Assembly: GCA_965224325.1 (NCBI GenBank)
Contig: CBDCYT010000008.1
Location: 7,932-71,931, forward strand
DNA from: CBDCMJ01 sp965224325
Lineage (GTDB): Bacteria > Chloroflexota > Dehalococcoidia > Lucifugimonadales > UBA3495
Length of the DNA stretch: 64,000 nucleotides
Direction of reading: 5' to 3'
Below the pieces are notes generated by a model. The model had not been told where the DNA came from, did no database searches, and saw only the letters and a program-made list of their open reading frames with translations. A program made the position numbers and the translations under genes. Shown in pieces: positions 34,433 to 42,635 of this stretch; within the stretch, counting starts at the first letter, position 1, and each line of letters begins with the position of its first letter.

Positions 34433-34597
34433 ATGCCGCGAGCGAAGAAACCCAGGGGCCGTCCGTCTAGCCAAGTCAAGCCGGAGCCGATTCCTGACAA
34501 GCCGACGAACATCATCCGGGCGTTGCTGCGCACGCGGTCCAAGGTGGAGCGTGCTTTGCTGAGCCAGCGCGGCAAGAATGCCCCGGGGCCCGCCTAA
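34433..34597 (+). CDS. Small basic protein, likely IS1595-type passenger remnant
   Basis: The second ATG (34433) lies five bases after AGGAGG. The 54 residues (MPRAKKPRGRPSS, PIPDKPTNIIRALL) resemble the basic GRP-rich proteins that accompany IS1595 transposases, including the one at 17821-18051. An IS1595-like end follows at 34601-34629, but no transposase gene of this family is left here. Confidence 0.5.
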   Translation: MPRAKKPRGRPSSQVKPEPIPDKPTNIIRALLRTRSKVERALLSQRGKNAPGPA

Positions 34598-34600
34598 CGG

Positions 34601-34629
34601 CGGCTGGGGTAATCACGTATATAATTCCC
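34601..34629 (-). repeat. IS1595-like right end remnant
   Basis: CGGCTGGGG...ATAATTCCC on the plus strand resembles the right terminal repeat at 20156-20179 (CGGCTAAAATT...ATAATTCCC), with a few extra bases inside. No left partner or target duplication is visible. Confidence 0.45.
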
Positions 34630-34639
34630 AAAGTTTGTA

Positions 34640-34828
34640 TTACAGTACCGCTTGGCCCGCCAAACGGTACAGGTCCGTCGTGAAAGCCTCAAACTCCTGC
34701 ACCGGCCGCTCCGCGCGGTCGGCAAACACCGCTACATAGTGGCTGGTGGCCCCCACGTCGATGCCCGCCGCGTTTAGGTTCAGCTGGGACAGCCCCGCTG
34801 GTTTTGCGCTGCTCTGGCCTGTGCTCAT
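34640..34828 (-). pseudogene. IS110-family transposase N-terminal fragment
   Basis: From the ATG at 34828 the frame reads MSTGQSSAKPAGLSQLNLNA, then AAGIDVGATSHYVAVFADR and FEAFTTDLYRLAG. It is nearly identical to 16684-16855 but without that copy's frameshift. Homology stops after DLYRLA, at a fold-back (GTACCGCTTGGC against GCCAAACGGTAC at 34649-34674). Only the first ~60 residues remain. Confidence 0.85.
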
Positions 34829-35092
34829 TATTCCCTCCACGATTACCGTGTAGGCGTGTCGCCGGAGGGAGTCATTGACAACGCACAGTCTCCCGAACGG
34901 GATCGACTCTGGTCGGGCGTCACCAATGATAGTCGCAAGACTCCCGGACCATGCTTGCTAACGGGCAATCTGCACCAACGTTTATTCGGTCTTCGTCCAG
35001 GCAACACGTCTCGCCATGAGCATACGCACCCCGGCACGCCCGCACCAGTTAGTCGCCTCTGCACGGGCCGGACACGGGCTTAACGATGCTTG
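34829..35092 (-). ncRNA. IS110 left-end non-coding region, candidate bridge-type guide RNA
   Basis: The reverse complement matches 16420-16683 almost base for base. Two of the few differences (GGCCAGAGGCG against GACCAGAGTCG) lie on opposite sides of a small hairpin and each keeps a short stem. Here the transposase has lost everything but its N-terminus, yet the upstream region is intact. Confidence 0.45.
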
Positions 35093-36015
35093 CCTTTGAC
35101 ACAGTTACGCACTCTGAGGCATCCTAGGGAGTTTTTGCGAGTTTTCAGGCACGAAACGGGCCCCAAAACCCCGTCCGGTTGTTTCATAGTGCGTAACCTC
35201 ACATTTGACCGGGGGGTTGGGCGTGGCTAGAGTAGGTTTAAGACGAATGGTTTGGATGAGCGGTTTGGTCGCATTCAAGCCAAGGCCGGAGCGCCAGCCC
35301 CGGACACTGGACCCCGGGCCGCCTCCGTAGGGAGCAATCTCGCCATGACCCTGAGTGATCCGGCGCCGGCCAGCCCCCGTTGGCAGATCCCCCTGGGGCC
35401 GGCGTTCAGTCCCAAGTCATACCCGGCGCGGAATCGGAGAGGCGGCCGACTCCGCGTAAATGGACGGACCGGCTGAAGGATTGCCCCTTCAGCCGGCCTT
35501 AAACCACGAGGACGTGTCGGTTCTAAATGGCCTACAAAGATTTTATCCAATGCGGGCTCATCTCGCAATCCAGCAGTCTCCCCGGTATCCCCGGACCGGC
35601 GCCTAGGGCTGTCTCCGCCGACCCGCCCCTGGCTTGTCGCTCGGCCGGGCGCCCGGGCCATCCGCCGTGGGCCCTTGCCTCTCCCTTCTCCGGCCTGCCT
35701 TATGTCGGCGGGCCGGCCGGGCCTCGCCACACAACCTGCCGGCCGGCCCCTGCGCGCCTCACCTCTGTCTGCCTGTCCCTGAAACGCCCGGCGGACCACC
35801 GGCGTTGGGCGCAAGCCCGCCCTATCGGGCTCCCGGACACGTTGGAAGGCCTGCTTCCGACTCACGGCCGGGCTTCCGGCCCCACCGCCGAATGGAATCG
35901 CGGCAGGCCTCGCCAAGAGAGGCCCTGCGCCGGGTCCGTAGTTGCACCCGGGCCGTTGAGACGGCGCTTCCGGGGATTAGGTCACCCTGTTCCTCTGCCC
36001 CCGGAGGTTCCGATA
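35093..36015. other. GC-rich gene-free stretch
   Basis: Long frames exist on both strands, but their translations are low-complexity Arg/Pro/Gly-rich sequence with no family signature, as expected of high-GC non-coding DNA. No RNA gene is recognised. Confidence 0.45.
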
Positions 36016-36123
36016 ATGATAAACGAACACGCTATGACAAGCGTCGTGGCGGGGATCATTGTCTTCGTCTTGTCGTTGGTCCTCTTTTGCCCGATGGCTA
36101 AAGGCCGCAGATTCACACTCTAA
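36016..36123 (+). CDS. Short single-helix membrane ORF
   Basis: GGAGG lies eight bases before the ATG. The 35 residues contain VVAGIIVFVLSLVLFC, one membrane helix, then a basic end. No homologue is known to me. Confidence 0.3.
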   Translation: MINEHAMTSVVAGIIVFVLSLVLFCPMAKGRRFTL

Positions 36124-36633
36124 TAAGAAGCAGGCAGAGGATGCGCGGCCAGTATCAACGCTCAGGGTTCAACAGTCGAATTTGCCCACGCGCCAGACCG
36201 CGTTATTGGCCTTGCCTAAAGCGCAGTTGATTCCGAAAACGACAGGCCACCGCAAATACTCGCGGAAGCCCCACCCTGACGCCAAGCTGCGGACCAGCCT
36301 CAGGAAGACAGGCGAAGTAGATGGGCATGACCTATAAGCAGACGGAACCTCCGGCTGAGCTTTTGAACTGGGTCGGACGGCTTCTAGACCACGAGGAGCC
36401 CGCCAAGTGATCTTCGTGAGCTCGGCTTTCTCAGCACATCCTGGGTGCTCCAACCGCGGCCTGGTCGGTCGCTTGCGCGCCAGCGCAGGGTTCTGGAGGG
36501 TCTACGGGTTCCCAGAGGAAGTCCCCAGTGGGGGCACTGTTAACAAATTCAGCCCGCGCCTGATGAATTATCCTTCCTTGATTGACCAATATCTCATCGG
36601 AGTTGCTCACGAAGTGATGCAGTAGGAGCGTAT
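36124..36633. other. Gene-free stretch
   Basis: No convincing gene. The 3' part directly precedes the Xre-type regulator, so its promoter should be here, but I see no clear -35/-10 pair. Confidence 0.4.
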
Positions 36634-36918
36634 ATGCCACGCAATGATTCGGAATTCCCTGGGGTCTTCAAGAAATTGCGGTCCAAGTCGGGGAAGAGCA
36701 AATACAAGCTAGCCCAGGACAGCGGCCTGAACCAGGCTTACATCTCGCGGTTGGAAACGGGCGAGCGGCAGAAACCTTCGCGGGATGCCGTGCTCAAATT
36801 GGCAGTGGCTCTGGTTACTGGTTGTGAGGAAATAACGATCCACGATGTACAAGAACTCCTTATCGCCGCAGATCACGCTCCTCTAAGGAACCGGGGCGAG
36901 CCGTTACCAGACCTATGA
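36634..36918 (+). CDS. Xre-family helix-turn-helix regulator
   Basis: The 94-residue product has a Cro/C1-type HTH at about residues 20-50 (KYKLAQDSGLNQAYISRLE), followed by GERQKPSRDAVLKLAVAL, typical of the family. AGGAG precedes the ATG. It converges with the tyrosine recombinase gene, 12 bp away. A role in controlling the adjacent mobile element is inferred. Confidence 0.8.
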   Translation: MPRNDSEFPGVFKKLRSKSGKSKYKLAQDSGLNQAYISRLETGERQKPSRDAVLKLAVALVTGCEEITIHDVQELLIAADHAPLRNRGEPLPDL

Positions 36919-36930
36919 CCCCCGCTCAGC

Positions 36931-38016
36931 TCACCGCTTGGAGTGCGGCCGGTTGGTCCTTGACCCTCTCTCCGACAAAGATTTGCCCGAGTTGGGGTAA
37001 ATCTTCCCCTTGGCGTTTTCCGGATTGAAACCATGCCGGAATCTCCGGGTACCCTGCACATCGAGCCTGTCCAGCGGTGAGAAGCTCTGACTGACCAAGG
37101 CGGCTTTTTGGCTTGCTATGTGGACGTAGTGTTCAACCATCGCCAGGGTGGTGTGGCCCAAGTTCTGCTGGAGCAGGAATACGTTGCCGCCGTTCATCAG
37201 AAATAGGGTGGCGTATGTGTGTCTCAGCAGGTGGGGATGGAGCCTGGGAACCCCCGCAGCCTTCGAGAGCCTCTCTGTGAGGGAACGCAGAGTATCGGGA
37301 GTCATTGGGTACCCGTCGATGCATAGAAAAAAGAGACCTCTCTCCGGCTCGAAGGATTCAGTCCGGTAGTGGTGGGCGTAGTGAAGGAGCGACTGCTGGC
37401 ACTTGACTCCGAAGGCGACAAGGCGCTCCTTGTTGCCCTTGCCCAGAACTTTGATGTACCGGTCTTGCAGATGGACGTCATCGGATTTCAGGGTGACCAC
37501 CTCCGAGAGCCGCAGGCCCGTGTCCAGCATGAGGCCGATAATGGCCGTATTCCTAGCTCCCATCAGCGTGTTCGGGTTGATGCTGGCGAAAATCCTCTTG
37601 ACCTCCTCGTCGGTGAGAATTTCTATCACCTTTTCCTTGACCTTGGGAGGCCTCAGGCCTTTGAGCCGGTGGTCTTCGGTATATCCCTGGCCATGCAGCC
37701 AGTTGAAGAAAGCCCTCAGTGCCCTTACCCTGCCGTTCACCGTATGGCTTGAAGCCGGTCCCCACAGTCCCTTCCTGGTCTGAAGATGGAGAATGAACTC
37801 CCTGACCTCGTCCTCTCCAAGGTCTTCTAGACAGGTGGACATCCTCCCGGCCTCCAGCCAGTTTTGGAAAAGTTCCAGGGCCTGGTTATACCACTCTACC
37901 GTCCTGGCGGACTTGCCCTCCGACTGGTTATGAACCTCGAAGTGCCGGGCCAACATCTTGAGGTCCAATCTGCTGCGGTCCACGCGTTCTCTCCGCTCGA
38001 GCCGTGTGATTTTCAT
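36931..38016 (-). CDS. Tyrosine recombinase / integrase (XerC/D-like)
   Basis: Starting at the ATG at 38016 the protein has 361 residues. An N-terminal SAM-like core-binding domain (ARTVEWYNQALELFQNWL) precedes the catalytic domain with Arg in LDTGLRLSEVV, Lys in VLGKGNKERL, HLLRHTYAT and LGHTTLAMVEHYVH with the Tyr nucleophile. GGGAGG lies 12 bases upstream; a TTG at 38091 would add 25 residues that do not look conserved. It lies just downstream of the 3' end of tRNA-Arg, a common integration arrangement, so it may belong to a former integrated element extending leftwards. Confidence 0.88.
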   Translation of the reverse strand: MKITRLERRERVDRSRLDLKMLARHFEVHNQSEGKSARTVEWYNQALELFQNWLEAGRMSTCLEDLGEDEVREFILHLQTRKGLWGPASSHTVNGRVRALRAFFNWLHGQGYTEDHRLKGLRPPKVKEKVIEILTDEEVKRIFASINPNTLMGARNTAIIGLMLDTGLRLSEVVTLKSDDVHLQDRYIKVLGKGNKERLVAFGVKCQQSLLHYAHHYRTESFEPERGLFFLCIDGYPMTPDTLRSLTERLSKAAGVPRLHPHLLRHTYATLFLMNGGNVFLLQQNLGHTTLAMVEHYVHIASQKAALVSQSFSPLDRLDVQGTRRFRHGFNPENAKGKIYPNSGKSLSERGSRTNRPHSKR

Positions 38017-38116
38017 GGTAGGTACTTGCCTCCCTTGTGGGAATTGTCTGTCAGACAAGCAAGCGGAGACGGAAAAAGAGGACCCATTCAAGCAGCGAGT
38101 CGGATAGGGGTTTACG

Positions 38117-38145
38117 GCTAAAGAAGAAGCCCCGATGAGGGAGGC
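38117..38145 (-). terminator. Possible terminator downstream of tRNA-Arg
   Basis: On the minus strand GCCTC ... GGGGC can pair (five pairs, one wobble) and is followed by TTCTTCTTT. It lies 38 bp beyond the tRNA 3' end. Confidence 0.3.
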
Positions 38146-38182
38146 GTCTCAGGCTCGAACCGAGCCTAATTCGTAGCTGATA

Positions 38183-38258
38183 TGGCGTCCCAGGCAGGAT
38201 TCGAACCCGCGACCCGCTGCTTAGAAGGCAGCCGCTCTATCCCCTGAGCTACTGGGAC
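38183..38258 (-). tRNA. tRNA-Arg (anticodon UCU)
   Basis: On the minus strand the acceptor arm GTCCCAG pairs with CTGGGAC. The D arm is GCTC...GAGC; the anticodon stem GCTGC/GCAGC holds the loop CTTCTAA with anticodon TCT. The T arm has TTCGAAT. A G discriminator and encoded CCA follow. All stems close, so I regard it as functional. Confidence 0.95.
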
Positions 38259-38352
38259 ATCCGCATCCGCCGATTCACCCCGATGGTCGAAGTCCGGCGC
38301 TCACCATCTTACGAAGGGCATTTTCGAGTGTCAAGCTAGCCGGTTGCAGCGC

Positions 38353-38599
38353 CAGAGCATTTTCATTTTATGGGTTGGCTCGCATGGCTCCCGTTTCTGG
38401 GCTGGCTCGCATGGGTCCCGTTTCTGGGTTGGCTCGCATGGGTCCCGTCATTCCCGCGAAGCTTGCCCCCGACACCGATCGGGAGCGGGAATCCATACAA
38501 CCTTGCCGCCGGGAGTTTGTCATATGGCAGGGCGTAGTGGATTCCCGCGAAGACGGGAACGACGGAAGGCGGGAATGATGGAAGAATGAAAAAGCCCTG
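38353..38599. mobile_element. MITE-like element E1
   Basis: Imperfect ends begin CAGAGCATTTTCATT and, reversed, CAGGGCTTTTTCATT. Flanks GTTGCAGCGC and GATACAGCGC agree at 8 of 10 positions. Inside are three 27-bp tandem units and the TTCCCGCGAA palindrome found elsewhere. No coding capacity. Confidence 0.6.
38372..38452 (+). repeat. Three tandem 27-bp units
   Basis: Units start GGGTTGGCTCGCATGG (38372), GGGCTGGCTCGCATGG (38399) and GGGTTGGCTCGCATGG (38426) with one to four differences each. They lie inside MITE-like element E1. Confidence 0.85.
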
Positions 38600-38610
38600 G
38601 ATACAGCGCC

Positions 38611-38810
38611 CAAGGTCATTCAAAAGTAGCTAGACGAGATCCTCTTCACCGTCACCCCGGCGAATGCCGCGGCCCATAAAAGCGAACCCACCTCGAACTC
38701 TCGCTTCCCGGAAAGTCTCTGGATTCCCGCTCCCCGATCGGGGTCGGGGACAAGCTTCGCGGGAATGACGGGGGTGTAAGGCGACAACCTCCGATAACTA
38801 AATGACCCTG
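38611..38810. mobile_element. MITE-like element E2
   Basis: Ends CAAGGTCATTCA and TAAATGACCCTG are near-perfect inverted repeats. Both flanks end in TACAGCGCC (38602-38610 and 38812-38820), a 9-bp target duplication that also matches the flank of E1. A related copy lies inverted at 47490-47669. Confidence 0.75.
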
Positions 38811-38899
38811 GTACAGCGCCACTCCTGTGTTGCCCGGGGTCCCCGGGGCTGCCAGGCCTAAACCGGCGCCTGGAAATAAAAAGTTTGTACCGCCACGCG

Positions 38900-39054
38900 C
38901 AGGGTCTTTTAATTGTCTGCCGTCCGTCATACCCGCCGCGCACCTGTCTTTCCCGCGAAAGCGGGAATCCATACGTTCTTGATGTTGGACTGCCATTGGA
39001 CAAGCCCAAAGCGCATGGGAAAATAAGAGTTGTCGCGAAAACTAAAAGACCCTG
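38900..39054. mobile_element. MITE-like element E3
   Basis: Perfect 12-bp ends CAGGGTCTTTTA / TAAAAGACCCTG enclose 155 bp with the TTCCCGCGAAAGCGGGAA palindrome. CCGCCACGCG flanks it on both sides (38890-38899 and 39055-39064), a perfect 10-bp duplication. Confidence 0.8.
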
Positions 39055-39210
39055 CCGCCACGCGGCCCCGGTTTGCGCTTGAACTACGGCTCTGTCAAAA
39101 TGGTAGCTACCCTCGCGTGATGAGGACTTGCAGGCCCCGACGGCCCGGAGATTGGCTGCCGCTATCGCAATCGCTTCCAGTCCGGCCATTTCAGGGCGGG
39201 AGTAACTCCA

Positions 39211-40161
39211 ATGACCGATGACCTCGTTGTGTTCCGGGAGAAGCCTCAGGCCAAATACTTGATCGCCGGTTGGCGACGGCAGTGGTCCGACGGCGGAGAG
39301 ATTTCTAGCGGTTTACCACGGTACCTGATAGATCACGTCAAGGCCAAACCCATTGGGGAAATGGGGCTTCATGTCTCCAAGATGTGCTACCCGTTTCAGG
39401 TGCCGGGGACCCACGACATGTATCGCCCTGGAGCGGCCTATAATAACGGGCTTCCGACCGGAGCCATGAGCCGGGAAAACAATTTCTACGACGCGGGCGA
39501 CGGCCTGATCATATTCCTGGGAGAAGAACCCTGGCTGCGAATTGATATTTATGCCGAGGCGTTTTTCCAGGCGCTGCACGAGTTGGGAGTATCTCAAACT
39601 GTGTCAGTGGAAGGATACAATGGCGCCGGGCCTCCCCACCTTGAAAGGACTGTTAGCTGCATCTACAGCCACGCTCACATGAAGGAGTGGCTGGATAAAT
39701 TCGGGCTGAGGTTTTCCAATTACGGGAGCCAAACCAGAAATGGCCCAACCATAGGCATGGCGCTGGTTACCATGGCGCATTTCCAATATCCTCAATACGA
39801 AATGTTCCGACTGGGCGCGATGGCGCCCATGTATCCCTTCCTCACCTCCAACAACGACCCGGTGGGCATCAATAAGGACCACCGGTCATTTTATGACATT
39901 ATGCGTAGACTCAGAGCGATGTTCAAATTGGACATCAACCTGACGGAGCTGATGACCTGGGGCGAAGCCGAATCCAACGAACTTACACAATCGTTGGAAA
40001 AATTCGCGGAAACGAATCCGTCAGCCAAAAACGTCATCGACCGGGCTCTGACTGACTACAATTACACACCCTTCGAGGAACACGTGGACCTCGCCCCAGG
40101 CCTGGACAAAACTCTGGATGACATCTTAAAAGGCTTCCCAGACCAACCGGACGCCCGCTGA
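39211..40161 (+). CDS. PAC2 family protein
   Basis: This 316-residue protein resembles the PAC2 (proteasome assembly chaperone) family of bacteria and archaea. Features are IAGWRRQWSDGGEISSGLP near the N-terminus, a central hydrophobic core FFQALHELGVSQTVSVEGYN and TRNGPTIGMALVTMA. GGGAG precedes the ATG. In bacteria the family is common in Actinobacteria and Chloroflexota; its role is not well defined. It stands alone on the plus strand. Confidence 0.78.
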   Translation: MTDDLVVFREKPQAKYLIAGWRRQWSDGGEISSGLPRYLIDHVKAKPIGEMGLHVSKMCYPFQVPGTHDMYRPGAAYNNGLPTGAMSRENNFYDAGDGLIIFLGEEPWLRIDIYAEAFFQALHELGVSQTVSVEGYNGAGPPHLERTVSCIYSHAHMKEWLDKFGLRFSNYGSQTRNGPTIGMALVTMAHFQYPQYEMFRLGAMAPMYPFLTSNNDPVGINKDHRSFYDIMRRLRAMFKLDINLTELMTWGEAESNELTQSLEKFAETNPSAKNVIDRALTDYNYTPFEEHVDLAPGLDKTLDDILKGFPDQPDAR

Positions 40162-40213
40162 CCGGCCTTCCCGTTAGGGCCGCTCGGGGCAGTTCACCCT
40201 CTTAAACGCCCTC

Positions 40214-41005
40214 TCAGAGCAGGCCTTCCTCCTGTGCTGCTTCTTCCAGCATCTCCCAGCCCACGGACGCACCCTGGAGCAAGTTGCTGCACCCCTCCGC
40301 TTCCAATATGGCTCTACCCACGGGATCGGCGTGGTCCACGGACAAAAAGGCCTCCTCTAGCTGCCCAATGAGCTCCGGCTCCATGCTGCTTTGGGCGGTA
40401 AAACAGCAGTGACTATAACCGGGGCTGGACCAAAATATACGGACAGGCTTGGCAGGATTTGGGCCGGCTTGGGTAAGGATGGTCAAAGCCCGTTCGCTTA
40501 CCGCGCCGGCGTCATACTCACCAGAGAGCACCCGGTCTATTACTTCTTCTAGGGCGTCCCCGCTTGCGGGCTGCCGCTCTTCATAAAAAGTATGCCCATC
40601 CAGATCGCGCCCGGGGTTTATTCCGCACTGTTTCAAGAAGTAATGGGCCAATAACCCGGTCTCTACGGAGCCGCGGCTCCCAAACGCGAACCGCTTACCC
40701 AGCATGTCCTCCACACTGCCTATGGCCGAATCAGGCCGGGTGATAAATTGGGTGACGCATTCAAAATCCACGTTACGCATGGCGATGACCCGGCAGGGCT
40801 CAGCCAAACGGTGTTTGATCTTGACATAGTTAAGAGGGCCATTCCAGGCTATGTCTATGTCCCCAAATACGAAAGCGTCGACCACAGCGTTATCGTCGGA
40901 ATATAACACCCAATCGATGTCGATCCCGCAGCGTTTGAAGTGGGTTTCCAGGCCTTGGAAAGCAGCCATGTGGGCGTCTGTCGCGGTTCCACCCAAGCGG
41001 ACCAT
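40214..41005 (-). CDS. PhnD-like substrate-binding domain protein
   Basis: The 263-residue product is a type 2 periplasmic-binding fold: MVRLGGTATDAHMAAFQGLE, DIDIAWNGPLNYV, a central GKRFAFGSRGSVETGLLAHY and GEYDAGAVSERAL, as in phosphonate-binding PhnD-like proteins. No signal peptide is visible and no ABC permease or ATPase is adjacent, so it may act in the cytoplasm or be a sensor or enzyme. It lies next to the aminotransferase and flavin monooxygenase genes in the same orientation. Confidence 0.72.
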   Translation of the reverse strand: MVRLGGTATDAHMAAFQGLETHFKRCGIDIDWVLYSDDNAVVDAFVFGDIDIAWNGPLNYVKIKHRLAEPCRVIAMRNVDFECVTQFITRPDSAIGSVEDMLGKRFAFGSRGSVETGLLAHYFLKQCGINPGRDLDGHTFYEERQPASGDALEEVIDRVLSGEYDAGAVSERALTILTQAGPNPAKPVRIFWSSPGYSHCCFTAQSSMEPELIGQLEEAFLSVDHADPVGRAILEAEGCSNLLQGASVGWEMLEEAAQEEGLL

Positions 41006-41107
41006 AATACCTCTACCTCCGAACCTGACGTTGATATTGGCGGTGGTTGCTAGCCGGTTCTCGCGCTGGCCACGTGTCGTCGGACCTCGCCGGAGGCCGT
41101 CCTTGCC

Positions 41108-42415
41108 CTAGCCTACCACTCGGCGAAGAGCATGGTCCAGAATCTCAGCCGCCGCGTCAAGCTGCTGTTCGGTTGTGGTAAAGGGGGGGACAAACCGTAA
41201 TACTGAGCCGCCGCGGCGAAGGCTGAAGATCAGGCCGTTCTCCAAACAAAGCTGTCCGATTTGGCTGCCGGCCCGGTATGCAGGCTTCCGAGTGACCCGG
41301 TCCTCTACCAATTCGATGCCTTGGAGCAGGCCACGGCCCCGGAGGTCACCCACCAGTTCGTGCCGTTGGGCCAGCGCCTCCAAGTGGCCTCTCCAGTAGT
41401 CACCTATCCGGTTAGCCACGTCCACCAACGCCTCCTCCAGGATGATGTCTATGCTGGCAATTGCGGCGTTACAGGGGAGGGGATCATTGGAGTGGGAGTG
41501 TCCCACCACTAGGCCGGTGTCCGCGACGGAGCTTTCGATTTCGTCGGTAGTGACCGCTGCGCTGATGGCGATGCCGCCGCCAAAATGTTTAGAAACGGTG
41601 AATATGTCCGGTACGACATCCTCTTGCTGGAAGGCCCACATCGAGCCCAGCTTAGCTAATCCGGTCTGGGCCTCGTCCAAGATCAGCAGCGCGCCGCGGG
41701 CCTCGCACCGAAGCTTCAATTCCTTGAGCCAGCCTGGAGGAAGGTCTATTACTCCACCGGCGCTGAACAGCGGTTCCGTAATAACCGCCGCCAGCTGCCG
41801 GTCCGTCTGCACGTCCAAAAGCTCGAAACTGGAATCTAGGCAGCTATAGTCGCAGCCTTGCCGGTCCCGGCAGAAGGTGCAACGGTAGCGATAGGGTGCA
41901 AACATGGCGTAGTTGCCCGGTGCGTAGGGGCCATATCCTTCGTGCCATCCGGAGTAGGTAACGGCCCGTGTGGAATCGTTCATACCGTGGAAGCTGGCCG
42001 CCGGGCTGGCGATCTCATATCCGCCTGTATACCGCTTGGCGATGGCCATTGCGGCTTCGTTGGCGTCGCTCCCCGAAGTCAGAAACATGCTGCGTTTCAT
42101 CCCCGGCGGAGATATCTCAGCCATGCGGCTGGCCAGGATAATCTCCCGGTCGTTGAACATACTCATGTGGCTATGGATGATGCTCTCGCAGCTCTCTTGG
42201 AGCGCCTGAACAATGCGCGGGTGATTATGCCCCAGGGCGGCGCACATCTGTCCCGAATTAAAGTCCAGGTACTCAACGCCATTGACGTCTCGGACCAGAG
42301 AGCCACGGCCCCACACCATGATGGGACCGGACACGGCGCTCCGGTCCATACGGCTGCGGAAGCTGTACCTGCGCGCCAGATCCAGGAGCTCTTCTTCGCT
42401 AAGCTGACCGGCCAT
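41108..42415 (-). CDS. Class III PLP-dependent aminotransferase
   Basis: This 435-residue protein has GVEYLDFNSGQMCAALGHNH, the phosphate-binding TSGSDANEAAMAIAKR, and a C-terminal half with LLILDEAQTGLAKLG. The PLP lysine lies in FTVSKHFGGG. It belongs to the class III fold (ornithine, GABA and dialkylglycine enzymes); a 2,2-dialkylglycine decarboxylase-like role is possible. An unusual insert with four cysteines (RCTFCRDRQGCDYSC) lies before the cofactor region. The partner substrate is unknown; the flanking binding protein and monooxygenases suggest a catabolic set. Confidence 0.88.
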   Translation of the reverse strand: MAGQLSEEELLDLARRYSFRSRMDRSAVSGPIMVWGRGSLVRDVNGVEYLDFNSGQMCAALGHNHPRIVQALQESCESIIHSHMSMFNDREIILASRMAEISPPGMKRSMFLTSGSDANEAAMAIAKRYTGGYEIASPAASFHGMNDSTRAVTYSGWHEGYGPYAPGNYAMFAPYRYRCTFCRDRQGCDYSCLDSSFELLDVQTDRQLAAVITEPLFSAGGVIDLPPGWLKELKLRCEARGALLILDEAQTGLAKLGSMWAFQQEDVVPDIFTVSKHFGGGIAISAAVTTDEIESSVADTGLVVGHSHSNDPLPCNAAIASIDIILEEALVDVANRIGDYWRGHLEALAQRHELVGDLRGRGLLQGIELVEDRVTRKPAYRAGSQIGQLCLENGLIFSLRRGGSVLRFVPPFTTTEQQLDAAAEILDHALRRVVG

Positions 42416-42635
42416 GAATCTTACCTCGGTTGTCCAAGGGCCTGGGGATTGGTAGCGGCGAGCCTCATGACTAAAGACGAGTTGGCGAGAAACTCAGGTA
42501 AGGCATAGGTTCCCCACCGGCTAAGCCTGCTAGTCTGCGCCGCCGATGCGAGGCCGATAGTGTTTTGCCTGTATGACTCCCCGGACGATTCAGGGGAACC
42601 CTCCGTAAACGCCGGCCAAGAGCCCCTTTGACAGA

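Noticed and set aside
35275..35916. 213-residue minus-strand frame and overlapping plus frames
   Set aside because: Arg/Pro/Gly-rich composition expected of GC-rich non-coding DNA; no start signal or family motif.
38150..38176. Second tRNA-like T-arm (GGTTCGA between pairing AGGCTC/GAGCCT)
   Set aside because: It is a simple hairpin with no acceptor, D or anticodon arm around it.
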